NCBI GenBank assembly: GCA_022478985.1
Contig: JAKSZP010004209.1
Location: 1 to 64,000, forward strand
Direction of reading: 5' to 3'
DNA: 64,000 nt
Source: Massospora cicadina
Taxonomy: Eukaryota; Entomophthoromycota; Entomophthoromycetes; Entomophthorales; Entomophthoraceae
In this document: positions 45,739 through 55,837 of the stretch, one piece after another
Position numbering within the stretch: position 1 is the first letter of the stretch
How the letters are laid out: each line of letters opens with the position of its first letter
The notes under the pieces: model-generated
The model's database searches: none
What the model was told of the DNA's origin: nothing
The model's input: only the letters and a program-made list of their open reading frames with translations
Program-made: the position numbers and the translations under genes

Positions 45739-46620
45739 TCATAAAAGAGGAGGAACCCAAATTCTTGACCTAAAAGTGATGAGTCCCTCCACCAAGGAGT
45801 ACAGAGAGTGTTTAGGATTTTGAAGTGTCAATTGCTCGAATAACTCCACCCCTTCAGGGCAGGCCATTTGACCAGCTAAGACCTGAGCCACAAGCAGGGC
45901 ATCAGGGGCGAGGGCGGCTGAAGAAATGATGGGGTAAACAATCATAAAAATTTGGGAAGCGGGAATAATGGTAACAAGATCCACTTTTTCTGAATCTGTG
46001 GGACAATGGGTGGGGTTTTGGCTGAGGAAATTGGGAAGTACATTAAGCGCAACCTTTACAAATTCATATTTAAATTTGAAACTGCACAAGTCCCAATAGG
46101 TTCGTGCTTGCCAGTGTGCCAATTTTTGGGGTTTACAAAGATACAAGAGAGCCTGGTGATCTGTGCGGACCATTAACTCATGTTGAGCACCCTGTAACAG
46201 GTACCTCCAATGGTTTAATGCCCAAGCTACAGCTGCCAACTCCTTTGTTGTAGATGGCCCAAGGCTGCTCCATAGAGTTAAACGTTCAGGAAAAATAGGT
46301 GACTGGATGTTCCAAGCCATCAAATTCTTGGAGTAACACTGCTTCTACTGCTACTGAGGAGGCATCACACACAACAATATATGGCTTGGCAGGATCCGTG
46401 TGTTTCAAAATAGGAGGGGATAGAAACACCTCTTTGATTGATTCAAACATATGTTGGCATTCAGGCGACCAATGTAATGGTACATTTTTCCCTGTAAGGG
46501 GGTGGAGTAGGGCAGCAAGCTGGGAAAGCGCCGGGGAAATTTTTTTAAAAAAATGATGGTTCCCTAGAAACTTCATAATTGTTTCTGGGTTGTTGGGGTT
46601 GGCCATTCTCAGATAGCGTC
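45739..46620 (-). pseudogene. Element C RNase H and linker
   Basis: RNase H spans 46606-46110: I-V-V-C-D-A-S-S-V-A-V-E-A-V-L-L-Q (first Asp), T-T-K-E-L-A-A-V-A-W-A-L-N-H-W (Glu) and V-R-T-D-H-Q-A-L-L-Y-L (Asp). One frame change lies near 46300. The linker to integrase runs to 45739. The catalytic set is complete. Confidence 0.85.
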
Positions 46621-47340
46621 CAACTTATTGGGAGGAATCGCGTAGCCATCTTTAAGAATGAGGTTTCCAAGAAAATAACTTCCTCCTTATAGAACTCACA
46701 TTTGGAAGGCTTAACAAACAAACCTGCCTTATGCAAGGTGGCCACGACTGCTTCCAAGTCAAGAGCATGTTGTTCAGGAGTCGGGTAGTGAATCAGAATG
46801 TCATCAATATATGCGACTGTGCAAGTAAACTGTAGGTCACCCATTACATTGTTGATCATGCGTCAAAACATAGCGGGGCATTTTTCAGCCCAAAGGGCAT
46901 TATGCGGAATTGGAAAATGCCTCACTTCATCCAGATCACTGTTAACCATTCTTTCCTTTCATTACCCAAATCTGGTTAAAAGCGTTGACCAGATCCAGCT
47001 TGGAAAACACCCACGATTTGGCGATTGCTTGGTTTATTGTCTGCTCTAAAGGCAGGGGGTAGGGATCGGAAACTGTGACTTTTATTAAGTGTCCATAGTC
47101 CATGCAGGGGCGGAAGGAACCATCAGCTTTTTTAGCAAAGACAATGGGAGATGCAACTGGCTGACATCTCTAAACAGCCACCCTTTTTTCTACATATTGT
47201 CCAACCAAGTGTTGAGAGCAGCCTCCTCCTCTGCTGTGTGGGGATACAACGGACAGTTGATATTCACCAACTCCACTGTTGTACAGAATCCACAATTGAA
47301 TCTAGTATGAGGAGGCAGATGATCCGCTTTTTCAGAATCA
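46545..47340 (-). pseudogene. Element C reverse transcriptase
   Basis: The active site A-Y-I-D-D-I-L-I-H is at about 46788-46814, with the YIDD codons intact at 46800-46811. The frame 46545-46859 continues with G-L-F-V-K-P-S-K-C-E-F-Y. The upstream palm and fingers (46860-47340) are in other frames with stops: F-S-K-L-D-L-V-N-A-F near 46990 and D-G-S-F-R-P-C-M-D-Y-G near 47100. Confidence 0.85.
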
Positions 47341-47359
47341 AAAATGCTTTGATAGCACA

Positions 47360-48126
47360 TTAAACTTTCTGGAAAATCAGAAGGTATGCCCGCAGGAGAG
47401 ACGAGGGAAGTGATAGAACTGAGACCTTGAGCTTTCTTAAGAGTGTAAATTGGGGGAATTCACCCTCCAGTTGATCATTAATGAATGACAGCATGTTAGA
47501 CTCCAGGTGGATCTTGACATGTTGCCGGCGCCAGCATCCCACTCCTAAGATCACCAGAAATGCTAAGTTTGGCATAGCAGAAAAGCGGTCACAGAAGCTG
47601 AACTGGTGTATTGAAAATGTGATTGGTTGGCGAACCAGGTATGAGGCTTGGGAGGCTGACGATGCAACCATCACTGAAGGGCCTGAATCCAGGTCAAGTT
47701 CCATTTGCTGGGCCAGTTCTACACTCATAAAATTGCCCGCAGCTCTGGTGTCCACCAGGGCCTCAAAGGAGATGTGATGGGACCCAACACTAATCTTCAT
47801 GGGTAATAAGAAATAAGCGGAGTTCTCTTTATTGGTAGTTGTGGATAAATCCAGTGATACCAAAGAGATAGTAGTGGGGTCAGGGGAAACCACTAGGCTC
47901 TTGTGGGGGGTAAAATCGTTGCAAGTTGGGATGTCAGATCCTACTGACAAGGACAAAATAGCCGCAGCAACTATGGGGTGTGGGTTTGAAGTTTTGAGTG
48001 GAACCGGACTATTGTGGACAGGTGAAATATTCTTCACAACCTGGTTCAGATGAAAAGAAGGGGCCATTGCTGCGCCAATCTCTACAAGAAAGGCGGAAAT
48101 GGTTAAATATAATGGTTGGTTGATTA
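47360..48126 (-). pseudogene. Element C protease
   Basis: Part of a 338-codon frame (47360-48376) that starts inside the 5' LTR; the LTR part is probably fortuitous. The protease core is S-F-E-A-L-V-D-T-R-A-A-G-N-F-M-S, with the Asp-Thr-Gly active site changed to Asp-Thr-Arg, at about 47735-47782. F-C-D-R-F-S-A-M-P-N-L and V-I-L-G-V follow. Only about 350 bases separate it from the LTR, with a Pro/Ser-rich sequence but no capsid or zinc knuckle. I cannot tell whether it is translated alone. Confidence 0.75.
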
Positions 48127-49285
48127 TGTCAGGCAAACAGCATGTAGTGATTAGACTGGCCTGCCAGCCTAGGTGCCAGAGCACCTGAACGGCAAACCAG
48201 AATGCCAGAGACACTGCTTCTGGTACAATGGATATGAAACTAGAAAGGAGATTCACCAATAGCTGCCGATGAGCCAGAATATCATACAGGCACAAAATAA
48301 AATACCAGACAAACCTGGCTGTTAACCCTGAGGGGTATGAGAGTGTCAGTGAAAAAGGCGGTTTAATTCTCAACATATAAAAACTAAGTTTTGGGGAAGG
48401 TTTTTTAATGTAAAATTTAAGGAAGAAAAATCAACCAACAATTTTCTCAGTGTAAAGTGACTGATTAAATAGTGGTCAATTGGAGAGGAAACAAGCTGGG
48501 ATCAGGTCCCCCAAATATGACCTAACTGGTGAATTATTCAGGAATGGGGGCAGATAAGTTCACTGGGAACTGACATCAAAGTATTTGGCAGCAAGCCAAG
48601 TTGCTGTCAATTCAACCTCAAGTGCCCAAACTGAGACTTGACTGTGTTTCTGGTAGTTGGTGTGATGGCGTCTAGCCCAATGAGCAATGGGAATCCCCCA
48701 AGGCCACCCCATGTAGGGGTGGGCCCATTTGGTTGGGAACAGGTTTGGGATGCCCAACCCGCCCATGCCCAGTCGCTGGGCCATTTGTTCAGTTGGAAAT
48801 GTTGCATCAGTTGCAATGTCTGACTGGCTGGGAGGGAGCTTCAAACTATTGTCAATGGTGTTCGATGCTGCTACCTGAGCGTTGAGGATCATACCCAACG
48901 ATTTTAGAAGGGGGTTAATTTTGATGATCAAGGCATTGATTGAATCAAAATTGTCAGTGATTCTGGCTGATGAGCCGATCTTCATTCCTTTTTGACTATG
49001 TGAGTCCCAATCATTGGGCTCGTTTCCACTTGTTTTTGGCCTGATTGACTTCATTTCGGCAGTTTTGGTGCAAATTTCCCTGATCAGGCATACGAGTTTG
49101 TGAGAGGAGAATGTGGGCACTGGGGGAGGAACCCAAAGAGGGAGGGCTGTTACCCAACATTTGTCTACCACGTGGGCAAGATCGCCCTGGGTGACAAGAG
49201 GTACCACCACCCTCTTTGGAGCCTTTTTGTTTGTATATGGGAAGAGGGCCTGGTTGACACACAGGGCTGTTCCCCTGGACTTACA
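48127..49285 (-). repeat. Element C 5' LTR
   Basis: 1159 bp, TGTCAGGCAAACAG to GGACTTACA on +. It carries a 248-codon open frame described separately. After the LTR no TGG-type primer binding site is seen on - (the sequence is TAATCAACCAACC). Confidence 0.92.
48560..49285 (-). CDS. Open reading frame inside the element C LTR
   Basis: On - an uninterrupted frame fills the first 726 bases of the 5' LTR; it stays open a further 21 bases upstream to an ATG at 49306 in flanking element D sequence. It contains Q-G-D-L-A-H-V-V-D (D-L-A-H-V-V-D at 49163-49183), E-M-K-S, Q-K-G-M-K-I-G, and a C-terminal G-W-P-W-G-I-P-I-A-H. The first in-frame Met within the LTR is the M-K-S, well inside. The 3' LTR and the LTRs of E and A encode the first block too. 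No family is recognised. It may be a Gag-like or accessory protein, or part of a longer spliced product; expression is unknown. Confidence 0.5.
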   Translation of the reverse strand, partial: CKSRGTALCVNQALFPYTNKKAPKRVVVPLVTQGDLAHVVDKCWVTALPLWVPPPVPTFSSHKLVCLIREICTKTAEMKSIRPKTSGNEPNDWDSHSQKGMKIGSSARITDNFDSINALIIKINPLLKSLGMILNAQVAASNTIDNSLKLPPSQSDIATDATFPTEQMAQRLGMGGLGIPNLFPTKWAHPYMGWPWGIPIAHWARRHHTNYQKHSQVSVWALEVELTATWLAAKYFDVSSQ

Positions 49286-49490
49286 GAAATGAAGAAAAAG
49301 CTCCAATTAATTGCATACTCTGGAGCTCTGCAGTTCCATACTCCTTAAAATGGGACATATCATGCATAATTTTGATCCGCTTGGTCAACTTGGAGGAGAC
49401 TACATTCATGGGGGAGCCAGTATTAATGATTGCCTTGGTATTGACTCAGTTTACTCAAAAATTGATACAAGTGATCATAATTCCTATTTG
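49286..49490 (-). pseudogene. Element D protease N-terminus
   Basis: On - this reads A-I-I-N-T-G-S-P-M-N-V-V-S-S-K-L-T-K, then a block ending E-Y-G-T-A-E-L, up to the element C insertion. The catalytic Asp of D-T-G is Asn here. The order and spacing match elements B and F. Element C splits this domain in two. Confidence 0.75.
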
Positions 49491-50548
49491 TGAAAACAGC
49501 GCCAACAAGGATGGCAAGTAATAAGAAGAATGCTTATCTTTATTATACTCTCCAGGGATATGATCACACTATTTTATATCAAAACCTTTATCAATATGAT
49601 AGATCTTATAGGACTTGTCTTAATTTTTTTCTCATCTGATTTCTTATTAAAACTGCGGTCTTCTGTATGGAAGTATCTTTAACAATAGTTACATTGAATA
49701 GTCCAAGAGTTTTCAGATATGGCATACACTTTAGGACGACTCAGTTTTAGGAGATATAGATGCGGGGGTATTGGTGAATTGAGGTGGCAGTTTTAACAAG
49801 GCTTTCTTATTTGGCAAGATATTTTGAAATTACTTCCTTACACTGATAAGGTAGACTTTCAACTGATTTCAGGAAGTGAAGATGGACATAATGGCAGTAG
49901 TAGCATCGTTGAGATTTAATGACCACAGGCTACCAAAGGCTTCACCCCCTCATTAGAAGTGGTGTGCAAAATCCTTAATGGCTTCATTTTGAATGGGCTG
50001 GATTTCTATAAAAGCCTGTTTAGGTTAGGATAAGGTCTGCTCACTCCCAAATTTCTTTAACAAAGCCTCTTTGACTTGATACCAAGTAGTGCAATTCATT
50101 AGATGATAAACCATAATATCTTGGGCCAAACGGATAAGACAATTAGAAAAATAATTCATCTTAGAAAAGCCGTTGCCTCCCCAGAGCCTTCTCATATAAC
50201 TAAAGGAAAGAAATGACACTCATTATCCCAGGAGAATACTTATCTTTGAATATAGGTATAAAACTCATAGGAGCACTAGCAGTTAAGACATGAACCCCAA
50301 GATGCTCCAGTTGGGTAAAGATGTAAGTGTTAGAGTTGGAGACTTGGGATGAATATGGTGGGTGCAAGTTGGCAACCTCAGTGCAAATTTTGTTAATACA
50401 ATGGTCAACTCTGAATGGCCTTTTTTTTTAATTTAATCTTCAGGTTAATTCAAAAATTTGTCTTTGCTGCACATGATATTTAAACTTCAGGGAATCAATC
50501 TTGGTTTGGAGAAGATTTCCCTTAGATTTATATGCTTATAGAAAGATA
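49491..50548 (-). pseudogene. Element D gag, C-terminal part
   Basis: A decayed capsid-like region on -: F-K-D-K-Y-S-P-G, L-S-Y-P-F-G-P-R-Y-Y and L-H-Y-L-V-S-S-Q-R-G-F-V-K-E, in the order of the F capsid at 20231-20731. The right end (50400-50548) is Lys/Gln/Leu-rich and continues the helical region found beyond LINE-2. Many stops. No zinc knuckle recognised. Confidence 0.6.
50529..50548. repeat. Target-site duplication of LINE-2, left copy
   Basis: TATATGCTTATAGAAAGATA here and TATATGCTTGTAGAAAAAGATA at 55816-55837 differ by one substitution and two inserted A. The element D gag reads on across the pair. Confidence 0.75.
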
Positions 50549-50640
50549 CTTTTCTTTCTCGTTGCAAACACTTTTGCAACCCATTCAATTCAAGACTAAA
50601 TCCAGTTTGATAATCTCATAGAGGGGATTAGTCTGCGCCC

Positions 50641-51735
50641 ATGTCTGGGAGCAGTTGGGCAAGCAAAGCAAGAGGAGCAGGCGGAAGGCCCGCGGCCTCT
50701 AACGTTCAAAAACGCCCCGGAGAATCCGGCGGAATAGAAAAAAATTTAAAAAAAAACTGGCGGTCACAATTTCCCCAGAGATACTCGCATGGCAAGCACG
50801 ATGCAACCAGTACATCAATACGCCACATTCCCAGCCACTTTTGTCGGTGGAATTCGGAGTCCGTGTGTTTCTGGACATCCAAAAAATGGCCCTATGGGAA
50901 AAATTTTGTGAAGATGTACACAAAATTTTCCTGACTGCGGTGTATGTTGCACCTCACTCCATGTCGCGCAGTTGGCTGGACCTAGGTTTTGAAAGCAAAA
51001 TAGCAGCAGACGAGGCTGCAGCAGTGCGCATAGTGGTTGACCTCCCCAAAGGGCAATGGGTTGTCGAAACTAAATGCACCAGATGGACAAAATCGAACCA
51101 AATTTTCCTCACATTTGACTTTTGCCTACTATGGTAAAATGTGACATTTTGGAGCAACACCTGAAAGATGGTCTCGCCATATATGGCGAAATACAATCTT
51201 TCAAAATGCAACGTTTCACGCTGATGCCACACCTGTGCACCGGCAAAGCCATCGCAGTTCTGATCCCATCTGAGGAGATCACGAAGGACCTAACCCAGAT
51301 CCCGCACTCCACCTTTATTGACATTGCAGGGCACACCACCCACCCATTCCGGGTAACCATGGACAGCGCGCCCCCCATTTGCACCCACTGTGATGCGTTC
51401 AGCCATAAGGCACACGCGTGCCCATTAAAGAGGGTGTTACATTCCAAGAGCACCCCTCGGCGGCCATGGCCAGCGGAGAGGCGCACTATGAACCAACCGC
51501 AAGCACCAAAGAGGCCTTCCCGTGGGGAGCACAAGGCTGCTACCTATTGGTAAAGCCCATCTCCCTGCAGGAGCAGAAGAAGGCTAAGCAGGCCTGTAGG
51601 ACTGCGGCCAAGGAAGCGGCCAAGGTCACCACCACCATCCCACACTCACAATGCCAGGAGGACATGGAGACCTTCACGGCGGAAGCAACTTGGGAATCCA
51701 TCACCCAATCAGATTGGGAGGCCCAAGCTGAATAG
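50641..51735 (+). pseudogene. LINE-2 ORF1 (zinc knuckle)
   Basis: ATG at 50641 (M-S-G-S-S-W-A-S-K). A frame change near 50760 leads into a central domain (about 50820-51120) with G-V-R-V-F-L-D-I-Q-K-M-A-L-W and V-V-D-L-P-K-G-Q-W-V, possibly RNA-binding. Another change near 51120 leads into 51122-51553 with a zinc knuckle C-T-H-C-D-A-F-S-H-K-A-H-A-C (51380-51421). A third leads to the tail ending at 51733-51735. It would coat LINE RNA. Two or three single-base slips separate it from a full ORF. Confidence 0.82.
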
Positions 51736-52050
51736 GCCACTCAATCTGAGGATCCGATGGGAGATTCAATCTCACCCAAGCCCCGGTTGAAACTGACTTG
51801 GGACCTATCCCAACTGAAAAAAAAATTTTTTTGCCCCACTTGACAGTGCACCAAACTTATCCGCACCGCAAAAAATTCGTCCGACGTCGGGAAAACAAAA
51901 AGTGAAGGCCAAAGCCAACGCGACTCTTTCCGCAAAAATTAACAAAAACCCTGATAGCGTTGCTGCTAATACCCGCGCTGCTGTGAAAGCCTGTGGGGAC
52001 CTGGAAGAGGCTGGTGGGCCAGGGGCCCACCCCCTCACACCTAAGGTGCG
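51736..52050 (+). other. LINE-2 inter-ORF region
   Basis: About 315 bases between the ORF1 stop and the ORF2 start. Pro/Lys/Ala-rich frames on + (about 51840-52040) suggest it was once the ORF1 tail or an ORF2 upstream extension. No RNA gene or regulatory site recognised. Confidence 0.45.
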
Positions 52051-55000
52051 ATGGGGGAAACCTTCACTCTAGGGATGCTGAATATCGCCGGACTCAAGGC
52101 CTCCCCATCCTGGGCTAGGAAACTGAGTTTTTTACAAAATAATTTACCCGTGGATATCCTGGCTATCCAGGAAACCCACTGTCCACGAGGTTCTGAGGAT
52201 GCGTGGAAAACAATGCTCCTACCATACCTATCCTTTTGGTCAAAGCACTGTGGGGTGCTAATTCAGAAAAACAATTTTTTCAAATTTACATCTTCAGAAA
52301 CATTCCTAAATGACCGAGTGCTCGTTGTCACCTTCTCTTGGGCCAATGTTGCACACACAATTGTCAACATTTATGCCCCAAACGGTGCACAAGAGCGTCA
52401 GGAATTTTTCTCGTCGGTCAAATCCCTCCTGCTACCCCCCAATTCTTTCCTAATCGGCGACATGAACTGTTGGTTAACCTCACCAACAGACCAGTGGCTG
52501 CCCTCACCCCACACCCCACAGGGTCATGTAGAACTACGCGTTCTAAAAGCCACCCTTGGGTTAATGGATGCGCTGCCGCGACATGCCCCACTGCTCAAAA
52601 ACATGACATGTCCCCACATCCACAACGGCCAATTAAGGTCCATGACCCGCATTGACCTTATTCTAGCACCGGCAAAATTCCAACCCCACATCTCCCACTT
52701 CAAAACAACAAAAATGGAATTCTCCAACCACCGACTGGTCTTGATAACATACCACTTACCCGTCACAGTTGCAAAGGCCCCACATTGGTGCAAAATCCAC
52801 CCCCAGAGCTTGCGTCACCAGGATTTTCCACGTGGGTGGAAGAGGCAACTTTGGCAAAATTGTTTGTTGCACCATTTTGCGCGGACCCTATTTCCACATG
52901 GGCAACTTTCAAAAAAGACACCATCCACCACTATCACCATCTCTCATCCAGACGCTCATGAGCCACATCGGCAGTTATATCGTGCGCGCTGGTGGAATTG
53001 GCCACTTGGAGTCCAATGTTCCAGCCTCAGGATATAGCCCTGCATGGGGCCAGAAGTGGGCGGAGGCAGCAGCACACCTCAACGCACTTGAAAGGCAACA
53101 CAAACATCAGGTTTGTGTCCAATACAGGGCCACACACATCACTAAAGGTGACAAGTGCACCGCATACTTCTTCAAAAAAATTTTGCACCATGCCAGAGCG
53201 TGGCCTGCACACAGGTGTGAAGATCGGATAATTCTATCATGGACACACCGGCTGAAGTGGCAATTGAAATGCAAAGATATTACTCTGAGTTATACCGAGC
53301 TGAACCAATTCAGCTGGCTGAAATGGCAGAATTTCTCGACAGAGCTCATATCCGCACCATTTTCTGATACCTGGAAATAATGAATTTAATTACTCCGAAC
53401 GAATTATGGACTACCATTCGCGGTGCGCCAAACCAAAAATGCCCAGGCCCAGATGGCATTCCATATGAGTTCTACAAAAAATATTTTAAATATATATCCC
53501 CATTGCTGCTAGCCTCACTCAACCAAAGCCTGTTGGAAACGCGCCTCCTACCAGGAGGACATGAGGCTTTTACAGTCACACTTTTCAAGAAGGGGATAGG
53601 CTAGACTTAGCCAACTGGTGCCCCATTTCTCTAACAAACACAGACACCAAAATTTTAACAAAAATCATGGCTAACCGTTTAGGGACTGTAGCATCTGCCA
53701 CCATCTCTCCAGAACAATTCGGTTTCATCCCCAGAAGGTCAATTTGGGATAACGTGCACTCTGTGGCTAATGTGTGTCAGTCCACAGCCTCTGGGGCACT
53801 TGTATTCTTGGACCAACAAAAGGCCTATGATAGAGTAAACTGGGAATACCTTAGGGCCTGCCTCCAACAATTCCGCCTACCTCCCCACTTCATTAACTGG
53901 GTGATGCTGCTCACGGAATCTGCAACAATGGCTGTGCGCGGCCCAGGTTTCCTAACGGATGTAGTCCATCCTCAAAGGGGCATGCGACAAGGGGACCCCC
54001 TGAGCCCACTCTTATACAACTTCAGCCTTGACCCACTACTGCGAAATGTGAATGCTCAACTCACTGGGGTCCATGTGCCAGGCCAAACCCCAGTCAAGAT
54101 GATGGCATTTGCAGATGATTGTGGTGGGGGTGTCTAATAATAAAGATGCACGCGCGCTTGAAGCCCTCATCCAGGAATATTCCGGGTAAGCAACGTGGCA
54201 CTGAACGCCTCCAAAACCGAAATCATCCTCCTTGGTCAGTTCCAGAACTGCTGGGCCCCAGCAAGTAGTTCCCAACCCAGCCCAGCTGCTCGCCCAAGTC
54301 CACGCCTTACTAACTCAAACACACCGCTCCACTGGTGCTCCCCTTGTGCCACGACCTACCATAGGACCGGTACGCCATCTGGGCGTGTGGTTGGAGGCAG
54401 GAGGATACGCGTCAGCAGTAATGGAGGGCCATATACTGGACAACGTGACGAAGCGAATCGCCTCTCTCAGAGCCCACCCTACTACCCTCACTGGCAGGGT
54501 TGTTCTTGCCAACTCTATGCTCCTATCCAAAGTCTGGTTTGGAGCCCACGCCATCCCCTTCTCCCCAAGCTTTCTTCAAATCCCTGTATGCTTTGCTACA
54601 AGGTTGGCTTTGGTCAGCCGCCCTCCACCAGTACGGCTAGAGGTCATGTTTGGCCCTCATCATCATGGTGGCATGGGTCTACTTGACTTCAAAGCCCATG
54701 CCGCCAAGATCCTAGGCACCTGGATTGCGGCCGTCACTGCTCCTACACTCCCATCCCAACACTGGTCCCGCGCGGCCCGCTCCAACTTCTCCTGAGCCTT
54801 GGGCCTCAACAACCCATCAAACCCCCACTCCCTGATGAAATACCTTGCATCACACACATCAGCCACAGGTCCTCACGGGACAAAAACCCACTACAAACGA
54901 ATCCTACTCTCCATGCAAAGCGCAGAGTGGAGAATTCGTATTAGTGGACATACACCCCAAAGAGGCCGCCCCTCTCCTCAGTTCACACAAGAGGTACAGG

Positions 55001-55670
55001 GACTACCCATCCATGATGGCGTGATCCCCATTCGACCCCAAGTCCTATCCAGGGTGGACTACCTGGACATGATGGACATCCCATATTCCACTGAGACCCA
55101 AAAGACTATCTGGAAATACGCACACCATCCTCTGTTGCAGCCTCAAGTCTGTTCCCATGTGTGGCACTGCCTGAGGCGGGTGTATCATACAGCTGAGCGC
55201 TCTAACGCTTTACACTCATCCTGTGTCATGTGTGGCCATTATGGAACGCTGTTTCACCGCCTGGAGAAGTGCCCCACCTCTAAAGTAATATGGCGCGAAG
55301 TCCAACGTCTGCTAGGCCAGGATCAAACACATCCCTTCAGTCTGTCAAGAGATATGTTTGCTTCATCAATGGCCTCCCCCTCCCACCCTCCCTTCGTGCT
55401 CTGGTGGTTGCAATCGCCATGTGGACTATCCACACGATTGTCTTGGATGCCATCGCCGGATCCATCCCCACCCTCCCTGAAGCTGTCCACAGATTCTGGT
55501 CTCATTTGGTGGATCACTTTCAAGCGTGGATGTTTGGATATCTCCCACCACGTCGCCGGCAGCTGGTCTCCTCCTGGTTCCCAGTCTGGTTCATCAAATC
55601 AGACCCCTTCCTCCACACGTGCTCAATAGTGGCTACGCCCCCTACACACGTTCCCTCCCCCTTCCCATAA
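52051..55670 (+). pseudogene. LINE-2 ORF2: APE endonuclease, reverse transcriptase and zinc motif
   Basis: The endonuclease 52051-52790 is intact in one frame: L-N-I-A-G-L, A-I-Q-E-T-H, N-I-Y-A-P-N-G, I-G-D-M-N-C-W, R-I-D-L-I-L and F-S-N-H-R-L-V, where the usual S-D-H is S-N-H. RT spans about 53380-54140: C-P-G-P-D-G-I-P, Q-F-G-F-I-P, D-Q-Q-K-A-Y-D-R-V, M-R-Q-G-D-P-L-S-P and F-A-D-D (about 54108-54119). The C-terminal domain 54232-55670 holds C-V-M-C...H...C at about 55225-55280. Breaks lie near 52970-53380, 53604, 54140, 54795 and 55300. Confidence 0.88.
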
Positions 55671-55815
55671 GTGGCGTTCCCGCTGGCAACAAGAGATAGC
55701 ATCGCTTCTCTGGGGTGCCTCACCTGGTACTGAGTTTTGTCTCGTCTGAGTCATATTTGGAAGTGTCCGTCTCATGGTCGGCCTTCCCCGCAATAAATTT
55801 ATATTTAAATTTAAA
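55671..55815 (+). terminator. LINE-2 3' UTR
   Basis: Short 3' UTR ending GCAATAAATTTATATTTAAA with the signal AATAAA, directly before the right duplication copy. It does not resemble the LINE-1 3' end. Confidence 0.7.
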
Positions 55816-55837
55816 TATATGCTTGTAGAAAAAGATA

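Larger units (their letters stand above)
43216..49285 (-). mobile_element. Element C: chromodomain Ty3/Gypsy on -, best copy of the A/E family
   Basis: A 6.07-kb element with LTRs of 1156 bp (43216-44371) and 1159 bp (48127-49285), TGTAAGTCC...GCCTGACA on -. AAATG lies against the left end (43211-43215) and GAAATG against the right, a likely target duplication. Internal order on -: protease, RT, RNase H, integrase, chromodomain, polypurine tract AAAGGGAAGGGTAA (44372-44385). It inserted into the protease of element D. Long open stretches remain. The space between 5' LTR and protease is only about 350 bp. Confidence 0.93.
50549..55815 (+). mobile_element. LINE-2: near full-length non-LTR retrotransposon (Tx1/L1-like)
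   Basis: About 5.27 kb between imperfect copies of a 20-22-bp duplication, inserted into gag of element D. It has a 92-base leader, ORF1 (50641-51735), ORF2 (52051-55670), and a 3' end with AATAAA at about 55791-55796 followed by AT-rich sequence. It shares the domain plan of LINE-1 but little nucleotide identity and a different 3' end, so it is a separate family. The endonuclease is fully open; later parts have frameshifts. Confidence 0.88.

Noticed and set aside
47360..48376. A 338-codon frame taken as one intact gene
   Set aside because: Its first part lies inside the element C LTR and reads through non-homologous LTR sequence; only the part from the LTR border on matches the protease region of element E.
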